From DAOUFU01 sp034429275 (GTDB lineage Bacteria; Chloroflexota; Anaerolineae; Aggregatilineales; Aggregatilineaceae), in assembly GCA_034429275.1 (NCBI GenBank), contig DAOUFU010000076.1, forward strand, positions 1-40,174: DNA of 40,174 nt, given 5' to 3'. The notes beneath the pieces are model-generated. The model worked only from the letters and a program-made list of their open reading frames with translations, was not told where the DNA came from and did not search any database. Position numbers and translations under genes: made by a program. This document shows, piece by piece, positions 1 through 8,295 of the stretch. The first letter of the stretch is position 1, and each line of letters begins with the position of its first letter.

Positions 1-389
1 AGGTACTGGTCGAGGTTGATGTAGGGGTCGCTGAAGTCGACGAATTCCTTGCGCTCTTCGATGATGCTGATGCCGGTCATGCCCATGTCGAACTGGCCCG
101 CGCCGACATTGGCGATCATGACATCCCAGCTGGTGACCTCGTAGCGCGGCGTGCAGTTGATGCGCGCGCACAACTCCGCCACCAGGTCATACTCGTAGCC
201 CATCACTTCGCCGGTGGTAGGGTTCTCGAACTGGAACGGCACGTAAAGATTTTCTACGGCGATCACCAATTCCTGCCCATCGAGATCAGGCAGAGAGGTG
301 TAGATAGGACCGGCAGCCTGGGCCGGTGCTAGCGCCAGGATCAGCGCAACCAGGACGACCAGGGCCAAGACCTGTTTAAGGTGTCTCAT
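1..389 (-). CDS. ABC transporter substrate-binding protein, family 3 (polar amino acid type), 5' part only
   Basis: Translating the minus strand from ATG 389 gives an open frame that runs off the left edge (129 codons). It begins with a typical signal peptide: basic MRHLK, a hydrophobic stretch, then an AQA-AG cleavage-like site near residue 27. The mature part reads like the N-terminal lobe of family 3 solute-binding proteins (GYEYDLVAEL, then DVMIANVGAGQFDM, MTGISIIEERKEFVDFSDPY). In this family that region binds an amino acid or similar small polar ligand and delivers it to a membrane permease. A good AAGGAG ribosome site lies about 9 nt upstream. The permease and ATPase genes, if present, lie outside the window. 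Ligand unknown. Confidence 0.88.
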   Translation of the reverse strand, partial: MRHLKQVLALVVLVALILALAPAQAAGPIYTSLPDLDGQELVIAVENLYVPFQFENPTTGEVMGYEYDLVAELCARINCTPRYEVTSWDVMIANVGAGQFDMGMTGISIIEERKEFVDFSDPYINLDQY

Positions 390-402
390 ATCATGGGTCT
401 CC

Positions 403-414
403 TTGTGCTCACAA
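403..414. promoter_or_regulatory. 12-bp palindrome overlapping the leader of the solute-binding protein
   Basis: TTGTG-CT-CACAA is a perfect inverted repeat just upstream of the ribosome site of the leftmost gene. It could be an operator half of a divergent control region or a short RNA hairpin. It is too short to identify a regulator. Confidence 0.2.
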
Positions 415-438
415 AGAACTAACGTAACACGCGTTCTG

Positions 439-467
439 AGTTTAATCGGCTGTCGGGCGATCTGCAA
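439..467 (-). promoter_or_regulatory. Candidate promoter of the solute-binding protein gene
   Basis: On the minus strand TTGCAG (467-462) and TAAACT (444-439) are separated by 17 nt, which would start transcription about 43 nt before the ATG at 389. The same -35 hexamer occurs in the better promoter at 23462. The 261-nt gap between this gene and the divergent hydrogenase operon holds no gene I believe in. I could not find a convincing -35/-10 pair for the plus-strand operon. Confidence 0.35.
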
Positions 468-649
468 CACATGGCTATCCGAGTTGGTTATGAAAAAAAG
501 GCCGTTTATCGCTGTTCGTGATAGTCCAAATGAGGCCAAAACACGTGATAGGAGTATCGTCAACGGTCTCCGTGACTTCCGGCACTGGGGGCTGGAATGG
601 CAAACCTTTACCATCTCTATGTTCTCATTTGTGAAGGAGGGCACAAATC

Positions 650-1207
650 ATGGTCTATGCGCTGCTGGTGGCTGGGATGCTGCTGTGTGCGCTTCAGGCA
701 ATTCGCGCCAAGCACCTCTTGACCTCGGCATTGTGGCTGGCCGGGGTGAGTGCACTGGTGTCTATCATCCTGTACCGTTTGGGAGCACAGGAAGTCGCTG
801 TGATCGAATTGAGCGTGGGAGCAGGGCTGGTCACCGTGCTGTTTGTCTTCGCGATCAGCATTGCCGGCGATGATGCCATGAGCGCCCCGCCCGTTGTGCC
901 GCGCGCATTGGCGGCGGGCATGATCCTGGCTTTCGCGGTGATTCTGGGCGCGATGGTGCTCCCGATTGATAACCTGGATCTGACACCGGCAGAGCGGACA
1001 TTTTCGCAGGCACTGTGGGATGATCGGGCGCTGGATGTGCTGGTCCAGATAGTGCTCATCTTTGCCGGCGTGCTAGGCTTAATTGCTATTTTGAAGGATA
1101 CGATGGTATCGCTCACCGTTCAGCATGGTGGAGCAGGGGATGGCAGCATGGAACCCCTGGCAGCCCAGCCCAAGAGCGAGACGGATTCCGGTGAGGTGCG
1201 GGGATGA
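650..1207 (+). CDS. DUF4040/MbhD-like (NuoJ-like) membrane subunit of hydrogenase complex
   Basis: This is a 185-aa integral membrane protein that opens the hydrogenase operon. Residues 1-75 match the pattern of DUF4040/MbhD proteins: a run of helices containing RAKHLLTSALWLAG, then GAQEVAVIELSVGAGLVTVL, the segment related to the MrpA C-terminal region and to NuoJ. Two or more further helices follow (about 85-105 and 130-150) and resemble the MbhE/MrpA tail, so this may be a natural MbhD-MbhE fusion. The last 30 residues are polar. A strong AAGGAGG site lies 10 nt before ATG 650. The stop overlaps the next start by 4 nt (ATGA). Expected role: part of the ion-translocating membrane arm. The exact MbhD versus NuoJ assignment is inference. 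Confidence 0.75.
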   Translation: MVYALLVAGMLLCALQAIRAKHLLTSALWLAGVSALVSIILYRLGAQEVAVIELSVGAGLVTVLFVFAISIAGDDAMSAPPVVPRALAAGMILAFAVILGAMVLPIDNLDLTPAERTFSQALWDDRALDVLVQIVLIFAGVLGLIAILKDTMVSLTVQHGGAGDGSMEPLAAQPKSETDSGEVRG

Positions 1208-1509
1208 GTACAGTAGAAATCATCGTAGTGGGAGTACTGGGCCTGGTGGGGATTGGCATTTATGGGTTATTGATTACGCGCAATCTCATCAAGGTGGTGA
1301 TCGCGCTGCAAATCCTGGTCAAAGGCGCGCTGCTGGCTCTGATTGGGGCGGGCGAAGTCAGCAACCAGGCGATGGTGAGTCAGAGCCTGGTCATGACGGT
1401 GATCGTGGCGGATACCGTTGTGGCGGTTGTGGCACTGGCGATGGTGGTCCAGGTCAAGCGGCTGCTAGGGACACTGGATGTTCGCGCGCTGACGAACTTG
1501 CGAGGTTAG
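1204..1509 (+). CDS. NuoK/MrpC/MbhG-like membrane subunit
   Basis: A 101-aa protein with three predicted membrane helices and the size of NuoK, MrpC and MbhG. Helix one is followed by NLIKVVIALQILVKGALLAL, the second-helix pattern of the family, and by a conserved QSLVMTVIVADTVVAVVALA third helix. In complex I and Mrp systems this small subunit carries part of the proton/sodium path. Translation is coupled to the upstream gene by ATGA overlap, and the next start is 2 nt after its stop. There is no NuoJ-K fusion as in some HyfE proteins. Confidence 0.85.
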   Translation: MSTVEIIVVGVLGLVGIGIYGLLITRNLIKVVIALQILVKGALLALIGAGEVSNQAMVSQSLVMTVIVADTVVAVVALAMVVQVKRLLGTLDVRALTNLRG

Positions 1510-1511
1510 GC

Positions 1512-3260
1512 ATGGTTGATGTGCTCATTATCCTGATCGTGGGATTGCCCTGGCTTGGTGCGCTGGCGGTATGGCTGGCTGGCAACGAGCGACCGCAGGT
1601 GCAACACAGACTGGCGGTCGTTTTTTCGGTTGCTGCCGGAATTGCAGCGTTGATCTTGCTGCCTTCCTACAGCGACGAAACCGCGCTAAGCATCGATGCA
1701 GGCAGCATCTTCGGCGAGTTCACTTTCGTGCCCGATGGCCTGGGCGTGTTCCTTGCGGCAGTGGCGACTGTAGTCGGCAGCCTGGCAGTGATTTTCTCGG
1801 TGGATTACATGCACGGCGACCGGCAGTTGGGACGCTACTACGCCCTGGTGCTGCTGTTCATTGGCTCGATGGCCGGGCTGGCACTCAGTGGTAGCCTGCT
1901 GCTATTGTTTGTCTTCTGGGAAATGACGGCGCTTTGTTCCTATGCGTTGATTTCGTTCTATAACGACGATCCCAAAGCGGTCGAAGGTGGGATCAAGGCG
2001 CTGATCATGACACAGGTGGGCGGTGTCGGCTTGCTCGCCTTTGCGTTGATTTCCTACGCCTATCTGGGCGATTATCAGATCAGCACGTTTCTGGCCAGGG
2101 CCGAGACCTTGCCCTCGAATATCCTGGCAGTGATGGCATTTGGTGCGCTGGCTGCGGCTGCTGCAAAATCCGCCCAGGTGCCGTTCCATACCTGGCTGCC
2201 CGGCGCGATGGAAGCACCTTCGCCGGTCAGCGCGCTCATCCACGCGGCCACAATGGTTAACGCGGGTGTCTACCTGCTGGCCCGGTTTTACCCGGCATTT
2301 GAGGGTGTCGAGGGCTGGACGACTGCGGTGATTGTGGTCGGCGCGGGATCGGCGCTGTTGGCCGCGTTGATGGCCTTGTTCGCCAACGATCTCAAGCGTG
2401 TGCTGGCCTATTCGACCATCAGCCAGTTGGGTTACATGGTGTATGCTGTGGGTGTGGGGGGTGTTTTCGCCAGCCAGTTCCACCTGTTCAGTCATGCGGT
2501 CTTCAAGGCGCTGTTGTTTTTGGCCGCGGGGGCAGTGATTCATTCGGTGGGCACGCGGGACATGCAGAAAATGGGCGGATTGGGTCGCGAGATGCCGTTT
2601 ATCCGCAACGTGTTCATCATTGGGGCGCTGGCGTTAGCGGGCATCCCGGTGCTGAATGGCTTTTGGAGCAAGGAACTCATCCTTGAGGAAGGTCACGCCG
2701 AAGGGCCGCAGTGGGCCTACGTGGTGATGCTGTTCGGCGCGGGGCTGACGGCGCTTTATACGTCGCGCATGGTGTGGCTGGTCTTTTTTGGCGAACCGCG
2801 CGAGCGCCATCACGTGCATGGGGTCGGGCGGGCGATGAAGCTGGCGACCGGAATCCTGGCTGCCGGTACGTTGATCACCTGGCTGGCAGTGGGTGCTTTT
2901 GGCGAGATGATCGAAGAAAGCCTGCCTTATCACGGGCTGCATATCCATGCCGGTGAAGCCTTAATTGAGGATATCGCAACCGCACCGGCCACCCTGCTGG
3001 CGTTGGGAGTAGTCGCGCTGGGTATCCTGGCGTGGGTGCTGCGCGGATCGTTGGGCGGCCTGGTCGTCAATTTACCCGTGCTGCCCGGCGCTGCCACGCG
3101 CGATTTTGGCTTTGAGGCGGTGAACCGCCGGATCACACAGATCACGTGTACAGCGGCGGACTGGCTGCGCGTAACCCAGACCGGTTACCTGAACTGGAAT
3201 GTTTTAGGGATTATCGGCGGGATCGTGGTGGTGTTGATCGTGCTGGCACTGGGAGCATAG
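1512..3260 (+). CDS. NuoL/HyfB/EchA-type antiporter-like subunit
   Basis: A 582-aa polytopic membrane protein of the proton-conducting membrane transporter family (NuoL/MrpA/HyfB/EchA). The signature region is clear: FWEMTALCSYALISFYN carries the conserved helix-5 Glu, VPFHTWLPGAMEAPSPVSAL the helix-7 region, and the protein continues with LKRVLAYSTISQLGYM. The frame stays open upstream to 1125, but ATG 1512 is chosen because it lies 2 nt after the NuoK-like stop and begins the hydrophobic N-terminus. The C-terminus has two extra helices but no long NuoL-type lateral-helix extension. Role: one of two ion-translocation channels of the hydrogenase. Confidence 0.92.
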   Translation: MVDVLIILIVGLPWLGALAVWLAGNERPQVQHRLAVVFSVAAGIAALILLPSYSDETALSIDAGSIFGEFTFVPDGLGVFLAAVATVVGSLAVIFSVDYMHGDRQLGRYYALVLLFIGSMAGLALSGSLLLLFVFWEMTALCSYALISFYNDDPKAVEGGIKALIMTQVGGVGLLAFALISYAYLGDYQISTFLARAETLPSNILAVMAFGALAAAAAKSAQVPFHTWLPGAMEAPSPVSALIHAATMVNAGVYLLARFYPAFEGVEGWTTAVIVVGAGSALLAALMALFANDLKRVLAYSTISQLGYMVYAVGVGGVFASQFHLFSHAVFKALLFLAAGAVIHSVGTRDMQKMGGLGREMPFIRNVFIIGALALAGIPVLNGFWSKELILEEGHAEGPQWAYVVMLFGAGLTALYTSRMVWLVFFGEPRERHHVHGVGRAMKLATGILAAGTLITWLAVGAFGEMIEESLPYHGLHIHAGEALIEDIATAPATLLALGVVALGILAWVLRGSLGGLVVNLPVLPGAATRDFGFEAVNRRITQITCTAADWLRVTQTGYLNWNVLGIIGGIVVVLIVLALGA

Positions 3261-4763
3261 GTGACGATGAATGAGTTGACCGCTTTCACCTGGATGATCA
3301 CGCTGCCCCCCCTGGCGTCGCCTGTGATCTACCTGGCTGGTCGGCTGGTGAAAACTGCCCGCGGGAACATAGCTCGCTGGCTGGCGCTGCTGGCCTTGCT
3401 GGCAACGTGGGTCCCATTTGGAATCGCTGCCTCGGACCTGAACACTGACGGCGTACAGACTTATGTGCTGGGTACGGTGGCACTGCGTCTAGATGACCTG
3501 GCGCTGCTGCTGGCGGCGCTGGCGTTGGGATTGGGTACGCTTGCCGTGCTCTATTCCGGGCCGTATATGGCGGCAGAGGGTAACCAGGAAAAGTATTATG
3601 CGTCGCTCGTGGCATTGATCGGCGTGATGATGGGGTTGGGCTGTGCAGGGGATTTGTTCAACCTGTGGGTATGGTTCGAGGCGATGGCGATCGCGTCTTA
3701 CCTGCTGGTTGCGTTTTACCACGAACAGCCGTCTTCGCTTGAGGCCGGTATCAAGTACCTGGTGCAGAGCGCGGTGGGATCGGCCCTGGTGTTGCTGGGG
3801 ATCGCGCTGGTGCTGGCACACACAGGCACGCTTGACCTGGTTGAGATCGGCGCAGCAGCCGACGATTCGCCGCTGCTGCTGGCAGCCGGCGGTTTGTTTG
3901 TGATTGGGTTCGGCGTCAAAGTGGCACTGGTTCCGATGCATACCTGGCTGCCAGATGCGCATTCTCAAGCGCCAAGCGGCATCAGCGCGATGCTCTCTGG
4001 TGTGGTGATCGAAGCCGGATTGATCGCCCTGCTGCGAGCATTGGGGCCACTGACCGGAGAAGAGGCGTCGTGGGGCGAGCTGTTGATGGCCTTTGGCGCG
4101 CTTAACATGGTCGTGGGGAACCTGATGGCTCTGCGTCAGACCCAAGTCAAGCGGCTGCTCGCCTATTCGAGCTTGAGCCATGTCGGGTATATGCTGCTGG
4201 GGCTGGGAATTGCCCTGTATGCGCGCCAGGCGACCGGCGCAGAAGGCAGCCTGTTCCACATGCTCAATCACGGGTTGATGAAGGGCCTGGCGGTTTTTGC
4301 GGCGGGAGGGCTGCTCTATGCGTTGCATATTGCGGTTGGAGATCATGGCCCATTGGTGATCGATGACCTCAACGGTGCAGCCCAACGTTATCCGGTCATG
4401 GCATTGGGGTTGAGTGTCGCGGTGTTGGCACTGGGTGGACTGCCGCCGCTTGCGGGATTTATGTCCAAGGGGCAAATCTTCGTCGCCGGTTTCGAGACGC
4501 GCAACCATTGGATCGAGGCGCTGGTTGTGTTCGCCGCGCTGAACAGCGTGCTGTCGCTAGGATACTACGCCCCGCTGGTGAATGCAGTCTATCGTCAGCA
4601 GCCGTCGGCTGCTGTGCAGCAAGGGAAATCCGTCCCCGTGCTTATCGTTGTGCCGGTGGTGGCGATGACACTGGCAGTCGTGGCCATTGGTGTGTGGCCT
4701 GCTTTGCTCCGTTGGATCACCGAGCCGGCGGGGAAGGCATTGCTGGCGATATTCGGCGCGTAG
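3261..4763 (+). CDS. NuoM/NuoN/HyfF-type antiporter-like subunit
   Basis: A 500-aa polytopic protein, the second proton-conducting transporter subunit of the operon. It shows WVWFEAMAIASYLLVAFYHE (helix-5 Glu), VALVPMHTWLPDAHSQAPSG, SAMLSGVVIEAGLIALLRAL and VKRLLAYSSLSHVGYMLLGL, typical of NuoM/NuoN/MrpD. GTG 3261 directly follows the preceding stop. ATG 3267 is an equally possible start, and GGGAG lies 5 nt before the GTG and 11 nt before the ATG. Two different antiporter-like subunits imply at least two ion channels per complex. Sodium versus proton specificity cannot be read from the sequence. Confidence 0.92.
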   Translation: MTMNELTAFTWMITLPPLASPVIYLAGRLVKTARGNIARWLALLALLATWVPFGIAASDLNTDGVQTYVLGTVALRLDDLALLLAALALGLGTLAVLYSGPYMAAEGNQEKYYASLVALIGVMMGLGCAGDLFNLWVWFEAMAIASYLLVAFYHEQPSSLEAGIKYLVQSAVGSALVLLGIALVLAHTGTLDLVEIGAAADDSPLLLAAGGLFVIGFGVKVALVPMHTWLPDAHSQAPSGISAMLSGVVIEAGLIALLRALGPLTGEEASWGELLMAFGALNMVVGNLMALRQTQVKRLLAYSSLSHVGYMLLGLGIALYARQATGAEGSLFHMLNHGLMKGLAVFAAGGLLYALHIAVGDHGPLVIDDLNGAAQRYPVMALGLSVAVLALGGLPPLAGFMSKGQIFVAGFETRNHWIEALVVFAALNSVLSLGYYAPLVNAVYRQQPSAAVQQGKSVPVLIVVPVVAMTLAVVAIGVWPALLRWITEPAGKALLAIFGA

Positions 4764-4814
4764 CACGCAGCGCGGGTTATGCGGGTCGAGGATTGAAGGA
4801 AGGATAAGCGATCG

Positions 4815-5129
4815 ATGGATGAAATTCTCCTGGCTCCGCCGGTGGCGTTCCTGATCTATGTGGTGATGATGACTGGCCTGTCGCTGTTCGGGCGTTCGCT
4901 GGCCGGACCGAGCGAGGCATCGGCGGCAAAGTCGAGCACGTATTCGAGCGGTGAAGCATCGCCGACCCGCCCGGCAGTACCCGGCTACAAGCCGTTTTTT
5001 CTGATTGCCCTGTTCTTTGCGATCTTGCACCTGGGTGTGCTGATGTTGGGCAGCAGCGATCTGTCGGGCATCACGGCGTTTTACCTGGTGGGCCTGATGG
5101 CCGCGCTGTTGGCTCTCATTTTGGGATGA
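4815..5129 (+). CDS. Small three-helix membrane protein, NuoA-like
   Basis: A 104-aa protein with one N-terminal helix (about 8-28), a polar Ser-rich loop and two C-terminal helices (about 59-78 and 84-103). This is NuoA topology. The loop has YSSGEA where NuoA has YECG, and PGYKPFFLIALFFAILHLGV sits where NuoA has its FF..ALLF..FDVE helix. The conserved Cys and the acidic pair are missing, so it would be a divergent relative. The position between membrane-arm and catalytic genes supports a linker subunit between the two modules. AAGGAAGG precedes ATG 4815. The NuoA relation is my inference from pattern and topology. Confidence 0.6.
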   Translation: MDEILLAPPVAFLIYVVMMTGLSLFGRSLAGPSEASAAKSSTYSSGEASPTRPAVPGYKPFFLIALFFAILHLGVLMLGSSDLSGITAFYLVGLMAALLALILG

Positions 5130-5214
5130 CAGATTTCGTACATGAGCACGAGACCGGCTGACCGCGCTGGTTGGGCGGGTATTCTGCCGGGAATAGACGG
5201 ACACAGGGGACAAC

Positions 5215-5712
5215 ATGAATCTCGATCACGTCTGGCAAGAAGCGCTGAACAGCATCAAAACCTGGGCGCGAGTGAATTCGCCCTGGGCGATCCACTTCAA
5301 TAGCGGGTCGTGCAACGGGTGCGATATCGAAATCCTGGCGACTCTCACGCCGCGCTACGACATGGAACGATTTGGGCTGAAATTGCAGGGCAGTCCGCGT
5401 CATGCGGATGTGCTGATCTGCACCGGGCCGGTGACGCGTCAGGCGCGTGAACGCCTGATCCGCATCTATGAGCAGATGCCAGAGCCGAAGTTTGTGATTG
5501 CTGTAGGTGCTTGCGCGCTGTCGGGTGGGGTATTTCAGGGCTGCTATAACATCATGGGCGGCATCGATGAGGTGCTGCCGGTCGATGCGTATGTGCCGGG
5601 CTGCCCGCCGCGCCCTGAAGCGATCATCGATGGGGTGGTCAAATTGCTGACCAGCCTGCAGGAAGGCACGCCGGTGAACAGCAGCGCGCCCTCAGTGGGG
5701 GAGGAAGCATGA
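5215..5712 (+). CDS. Group 4 [NiFe] hydrogenase small subunit (NuoB/EchC/MbhJ-like)
   Basis: A 165-aa protein of the NuoB/hydrogenase small-subunit family. Four cysteines for the proximal [4Fe-4S] cluster are present: C33 and C36 (SGSCNGCDIE), C100 (GACALSGG) and C130 (VPGCPPRPEAI). It lacks the extra Fe-S domain and Tat signal of uptake hydrogenases, as expected for the cytoplasmic-side group 4 enzymes. It passes electrons between the ferredoxin-like subunit and the Ni-Fe site. Its stop overlaps the next gene by 4 nt. Confidence 0.93.
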   Translation: MNLDHVWQEALNSIKTWARVNSPWAIHFNSGSCNGCDIEILATLTPRYDMERFGLKLQGSPRHADVLICTGPVTRQARERLIRIYEQMPEPKFVIAVGACALSGGVFQGCYNIMGGIDEVLPVDAYVPGCPPRPEAIIDGVVKLLTSLQEGTPVNSSAPSVGEEA

Positions 5713-6182
5713 TGGCGGACCAGACTCCGGTTGGGCAGGATTTGCAGGTGGCGGCAGGGTTGTTGAGTGCCTGGGCGCGCGAAACGCTCATGCCTGAGCC
5801 GAACCGTATGGACGTGATCATCGACGCGGCGGACATTGTGGCAGCGTGCGAAGCGTTGATCGCCCATCATTGGGGTTATCTCTCGGCGATGACCGGGCTG
5901 GACCTGGGCGTAGAGGCCGGGCTGCTGGAGGTGCTGTATCATTTCTGCCACAAGGCCGAGGTGGTCACCCTGCGGGTGCGCATCCCGCGCGATCACCCCG
6001 TGCTGCCCAGCATTTACCGCGTAATTCCCTCGGTGAGCTTCTATGAACGCGAACTGATCGAGATGTTGGGGCTGACCATTGAAGGGACACCCAATACAGA
6101 CAAGCTGTTCCTGCCGGATGACTGGCCGGATGGCGTTTATCCTCTGCGCAAAGACTTCACCATCGCAGATGCGCAAGGTTAG
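5709..6182 (+). CDS. Hydrogenase 30-kDa-type subunit (NuoC/EchD/MbhK-like)
   Basis: A 157-aa soluble protein of the complex I 30-kDa family. The hallmark C-terminal region is present: SFYERELIEMLGLTIEGTPN followed by LPDDWPDGVYPLRKDF, matching the NuoC pattern ERE..D..G.......P.R.....W....PLRKDF. It is expected to sit between the small and large subunits as a structural partner without cofactors. Translation is coupled by ATGA at 5709; a second ATG follows at 5712. Confidence 0.9.
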   Translation: MMADQTPVGQDLQVAAGLLSAWARETLMPEPNRMDVIIDAADIVAACEALIAHHWGYLSAMTGLDLGVEAGLLEVLYHFCHKAEVVTLRVRIPRDHPVLPSIYRVIPSVSFYERELIEMLGLTIEGTPNTDKLFLPDDWPDGVYPLRKDFTIADAQG

Positions 6183-6196
6183 GGAGGACCCACACT

Positions 6197-7375
6197 ATGC
6201 CAACGAAACAGGGTGAGGTTTTCAAGATTCCGATCGGGCCTCAGCATCCCGCACTGAAAGAGCCGGGTCACTTCGAATTTTCGGTTGATGGTGAAGTGGT
6301 GACAGGCGCATCACTGCGCCTGGGCTACGTCCATCGCGGTATTGAGAAAGGAACCGAAGGACGTAACTGGGTGCAAGCGCTGTATTTGCTGGAGCGCATC
6401 TGCGGGATTTGCTCCCATGTACATGCGACAGCCTACTGCCTGGGTGTGGAACGCCTGGCCGAGGTTGAGGCTCCGCCGCGTGCCCAGGCGATCCGCGTGC
6501 TGGTGGCCGAGCTGGAGCGCATTCACAGCCACATGCTGTGGCTGGGGGTGGCTGCACACGAAGCCGGTTTTGATATGCTGTTCATGTATAGCTGGCGCGA
6601 CCGCGAGACGGTCATGAACCTGCTGGAAGGTATCACCGGCAACCGCGTCAACTACTCGGCGAACTTGCTAGGCGGCGTCAAATGCGATGTGGACAGCGAA
6701 CAGGCCGATGACATTCGTGTTGGGCTGGAATATCTGGAAGACCGGATCAAGCACTATCTCCAGGTGATCTCGACCGATGCAATGTTCCTGCGGCGTACGC
6801 GCGGGATCGGCGTGATGACACAAGCGGACTGCGAGCGGATGGGTGTGGTAGGCACCACGGCGCGAGCTTCTGGCCTGGCGCGCGATGTGCGCGTGGACGC
6901 GCCCTATGCCGCCTATGATCAGTTCCCGGTGAAACTGGTCACCGAGACGGCAGGCGATCTTGAGGCGCGGTTCAAGGTTCGCATCAATGAGCTGTTCGAG
7001 AGCATCCGCGTCATACGCGAGATACTCGATCACATGCCAGAAGGCGACCTGGTGGCGCGTATGCCGCGCCGCATCAAGGAAGCGGAGACAATCAGCCGGG
7101 TGGAAGCTCCGCGCGGCGAGCTGTTCTATTTCATCAAGAGCAACGGCTCCGATATGCCGGAACGGGTGAAGGTCCGCACGCCCACGCTGCCGAACATGGC
7201 TTCGGTGCTGGAACTGGCAGTTGGCCACCAGCTGGCCGATATTCCGATGATCCTGACAGGGATCGATCCTTGTTTCTCATGCAATGATCGGATGGTGGTG
7301 GTCAACAGTGGGCGCAGCCAGACGACCTGGACCTGGGAACGTCTGCGGCAATATGGGATCGAGTATTACTCATGA
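6197..7375 (+). CDS. Group 4 [NiFe] hydrogenase large catalytic subunit
   Basis: A 392-aa homologue of NuoD/EchE/MbhL. Both nickel-binding pairs are intact: L1 is RICGICSHVH (C69, C72, H76) and L2 is DPCFSCNDR (C359, C362, R365). This separates it from NuoD and from hydrogenase-related complexes that have lost the cysteines. Group 4 precursors are cut after the Arg or His of L2, which here would remove the last 27 residues. A candidate protease is encoded at 8656. Reaction: 2H+ + 2e- to H2 or the reverse, on the cytoplasmic side of the membrane. AGGGAGG precedes ATG 6197. The subgroup (4a-4i) cannot be fixed without a tree. Confidence 0.94.
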   Translation: MPTKQGEVFKIPIGPQHPALKEPGHFEFSVDGEVVTGASLRLGYVHRGIEKGTEGRNWVQALYLLERICGICSHVHATAYCLGVERLAEVEAPPRAQAIRVLVAELERIHSHMLWLGVAAHEAGFDMLFMYSWRDRETVMNLLEGITGNRVNYSANLLGGVKCDVDSEQADDIRVGLEYLEDRIKHYLQVISTDAMFLRRTRGIGVMTQADCERMGVVGTTARASGLARDVRVDAPYAAYDQFPVKLVTETAGDLEARFKVRINELFESIRVIREILDHMPEGDLVARMPRRIKEAETISRVEAPRGELFYFIKSNGSDMPERVKVRTPTLPNMASVLELAVGHQLADIPMILTGIDPCFSCNDRMVVVNSGRSQTTWTWERLRQYGIEYYS

Positions 7376-8295
7376 GCACTGTGAGCGCATTGTTTGCACT
7401 GATCGTATTCCCTGGCGGCCTGTTCATCCTGGCTGCGGGGATGTTCTACGAATGGGTGGATCGGAAGCTGGTGGCGCGGCTCCAAAACCGGGTGGGACCT
7501 CGCTGGTTCCAGCCGCTTGCCGATACGATCAAGCTGCTGGCGAAAGAAGAAGTCGTGCCCGAAGGCGTAGACGCGCGGTTGTTTGTCGCCCTGCCGGTGA
7601 TCGCGCTGGCAGGCGCAATGACGGCGGTGCTGTATGTGCCGATGGCAGGCTTTGACCCGGCGTACAGTTTCAATGGTGACGTGATTGTGACGATCTACAT
7701 GCTGAGCCTGCTCACGCTGGGGACAGGGCTGGCGGGCGCGAACACGCTCAACCGCTTCTCGCTGATCGGTGCGACACGCACACTGACCCAGTTGTTCTCG
7801 TACGAAGCGCCGTTTTTGCTGGCGCTGCTGGGTCCGGCGATCGCGGCCAAAAGCTGGCAGATCAGCGAGATCGCCAGCTACGCCGGTGATCACTGGATGA
7901 TCCTGGCCCAGCCGATCGGTTTCCTGGTGGCATTGATCGGCTTGATGGGCAAGCTCGAACTGCCGCCCTTTGACGCCCCGGAAGCCGAGACGGAAATTGT
8001 CGCAGGTGCGCTGACAGAGTACAGCGGACGCGGGCTGGCACTGTTTCACCTGGGCAAAGGAGTGGAACTGGTGGTGGGGCTGACGCTTGTCGCCGCGTTC
8101 TATTTGGGCGGCGTGGCGAACCCGGTGGCGTTTGTGGTCAAAACCCTGGCCCTGCTGTTGGTGCTGGCGGGCATTCAAGCCCTGATGACCCGGCTCCGTA
8201 TTGACCAAACCGTTGGCTTATGGTGGCGTTATGGGACTCTGCTGGTTTTGGTGCAGTTCCTGGCGCTGATCGTGTTGGAAGGAGCGGCGATATGA
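7372..8295 (+). CDS. NuoH/EchB/MbhM-like membrane anchor subunit
   Basis: A 307-aa protein with about eight helices of the NuoH family. Conserved parts are WVDRKLVARLQNRVGPRWFQ near residue 24 and LELPPFDAPEAETEIVAGAL followed by EYSGRG near residue 200, which carry the charged residues of the E-channel. In group 4 hydrogenases this subunit anchors the catalytic arm and links electron transfer to ion movement. The start overlaps the large-subunit stop by 4 nt (ATGA), and the same overlap couples it to the following gene. Confidence 0.93.
   Translation: MSTVSALFALIVFPGGLFILAAGMFYEWVDRKLVARLQNRVGPRWFQPLADTIKLLAKEEVVPEGVDARLFVALPVIALAGAMTAVLYVPMAGFDPAYSFNGDVIVTIYMLSLLTLGTGLAGANTLNRFSLIGATRTLTQLFSYEAPFLLALLGPAIAAKSWQISEIASYAGDHWMILAQPIGFLVALIGLMGKLELPPFDAPEAETEIVAGALTEYSGRGLALFHLGKGVELVVGLTLVAAFYLGGVANPVAFVVKTLALLLVLAGIQALMTRLRIDQTVGLWWRYGTLLVLVQFLALIVLEGAAI

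Noticed and set aside
403..873. Plus-strand open frame of 156 codons before and within the first hydrogenase gene
   Set aside because: It overlaps the real membrane subunit in another frame, has no ribosome site, and its sequence has no protein-like pattern.
1125..1511. Upstream extension of the NuoL-like frame
   Set aside because: It lies over the NuoK-like gene in another frame and reads as a Gly/Arg-rich shadow; ATG 1512 directly follows the NuoK-like stop.
1902..2543. Long minus-strand frames opposite the antiporter-like genes (also 3489-4508 and 7366-8208)
   Set aside because: They are antisense shadows of high-GC coding sequence, rich in Gln, His and Arg, without start contexts.
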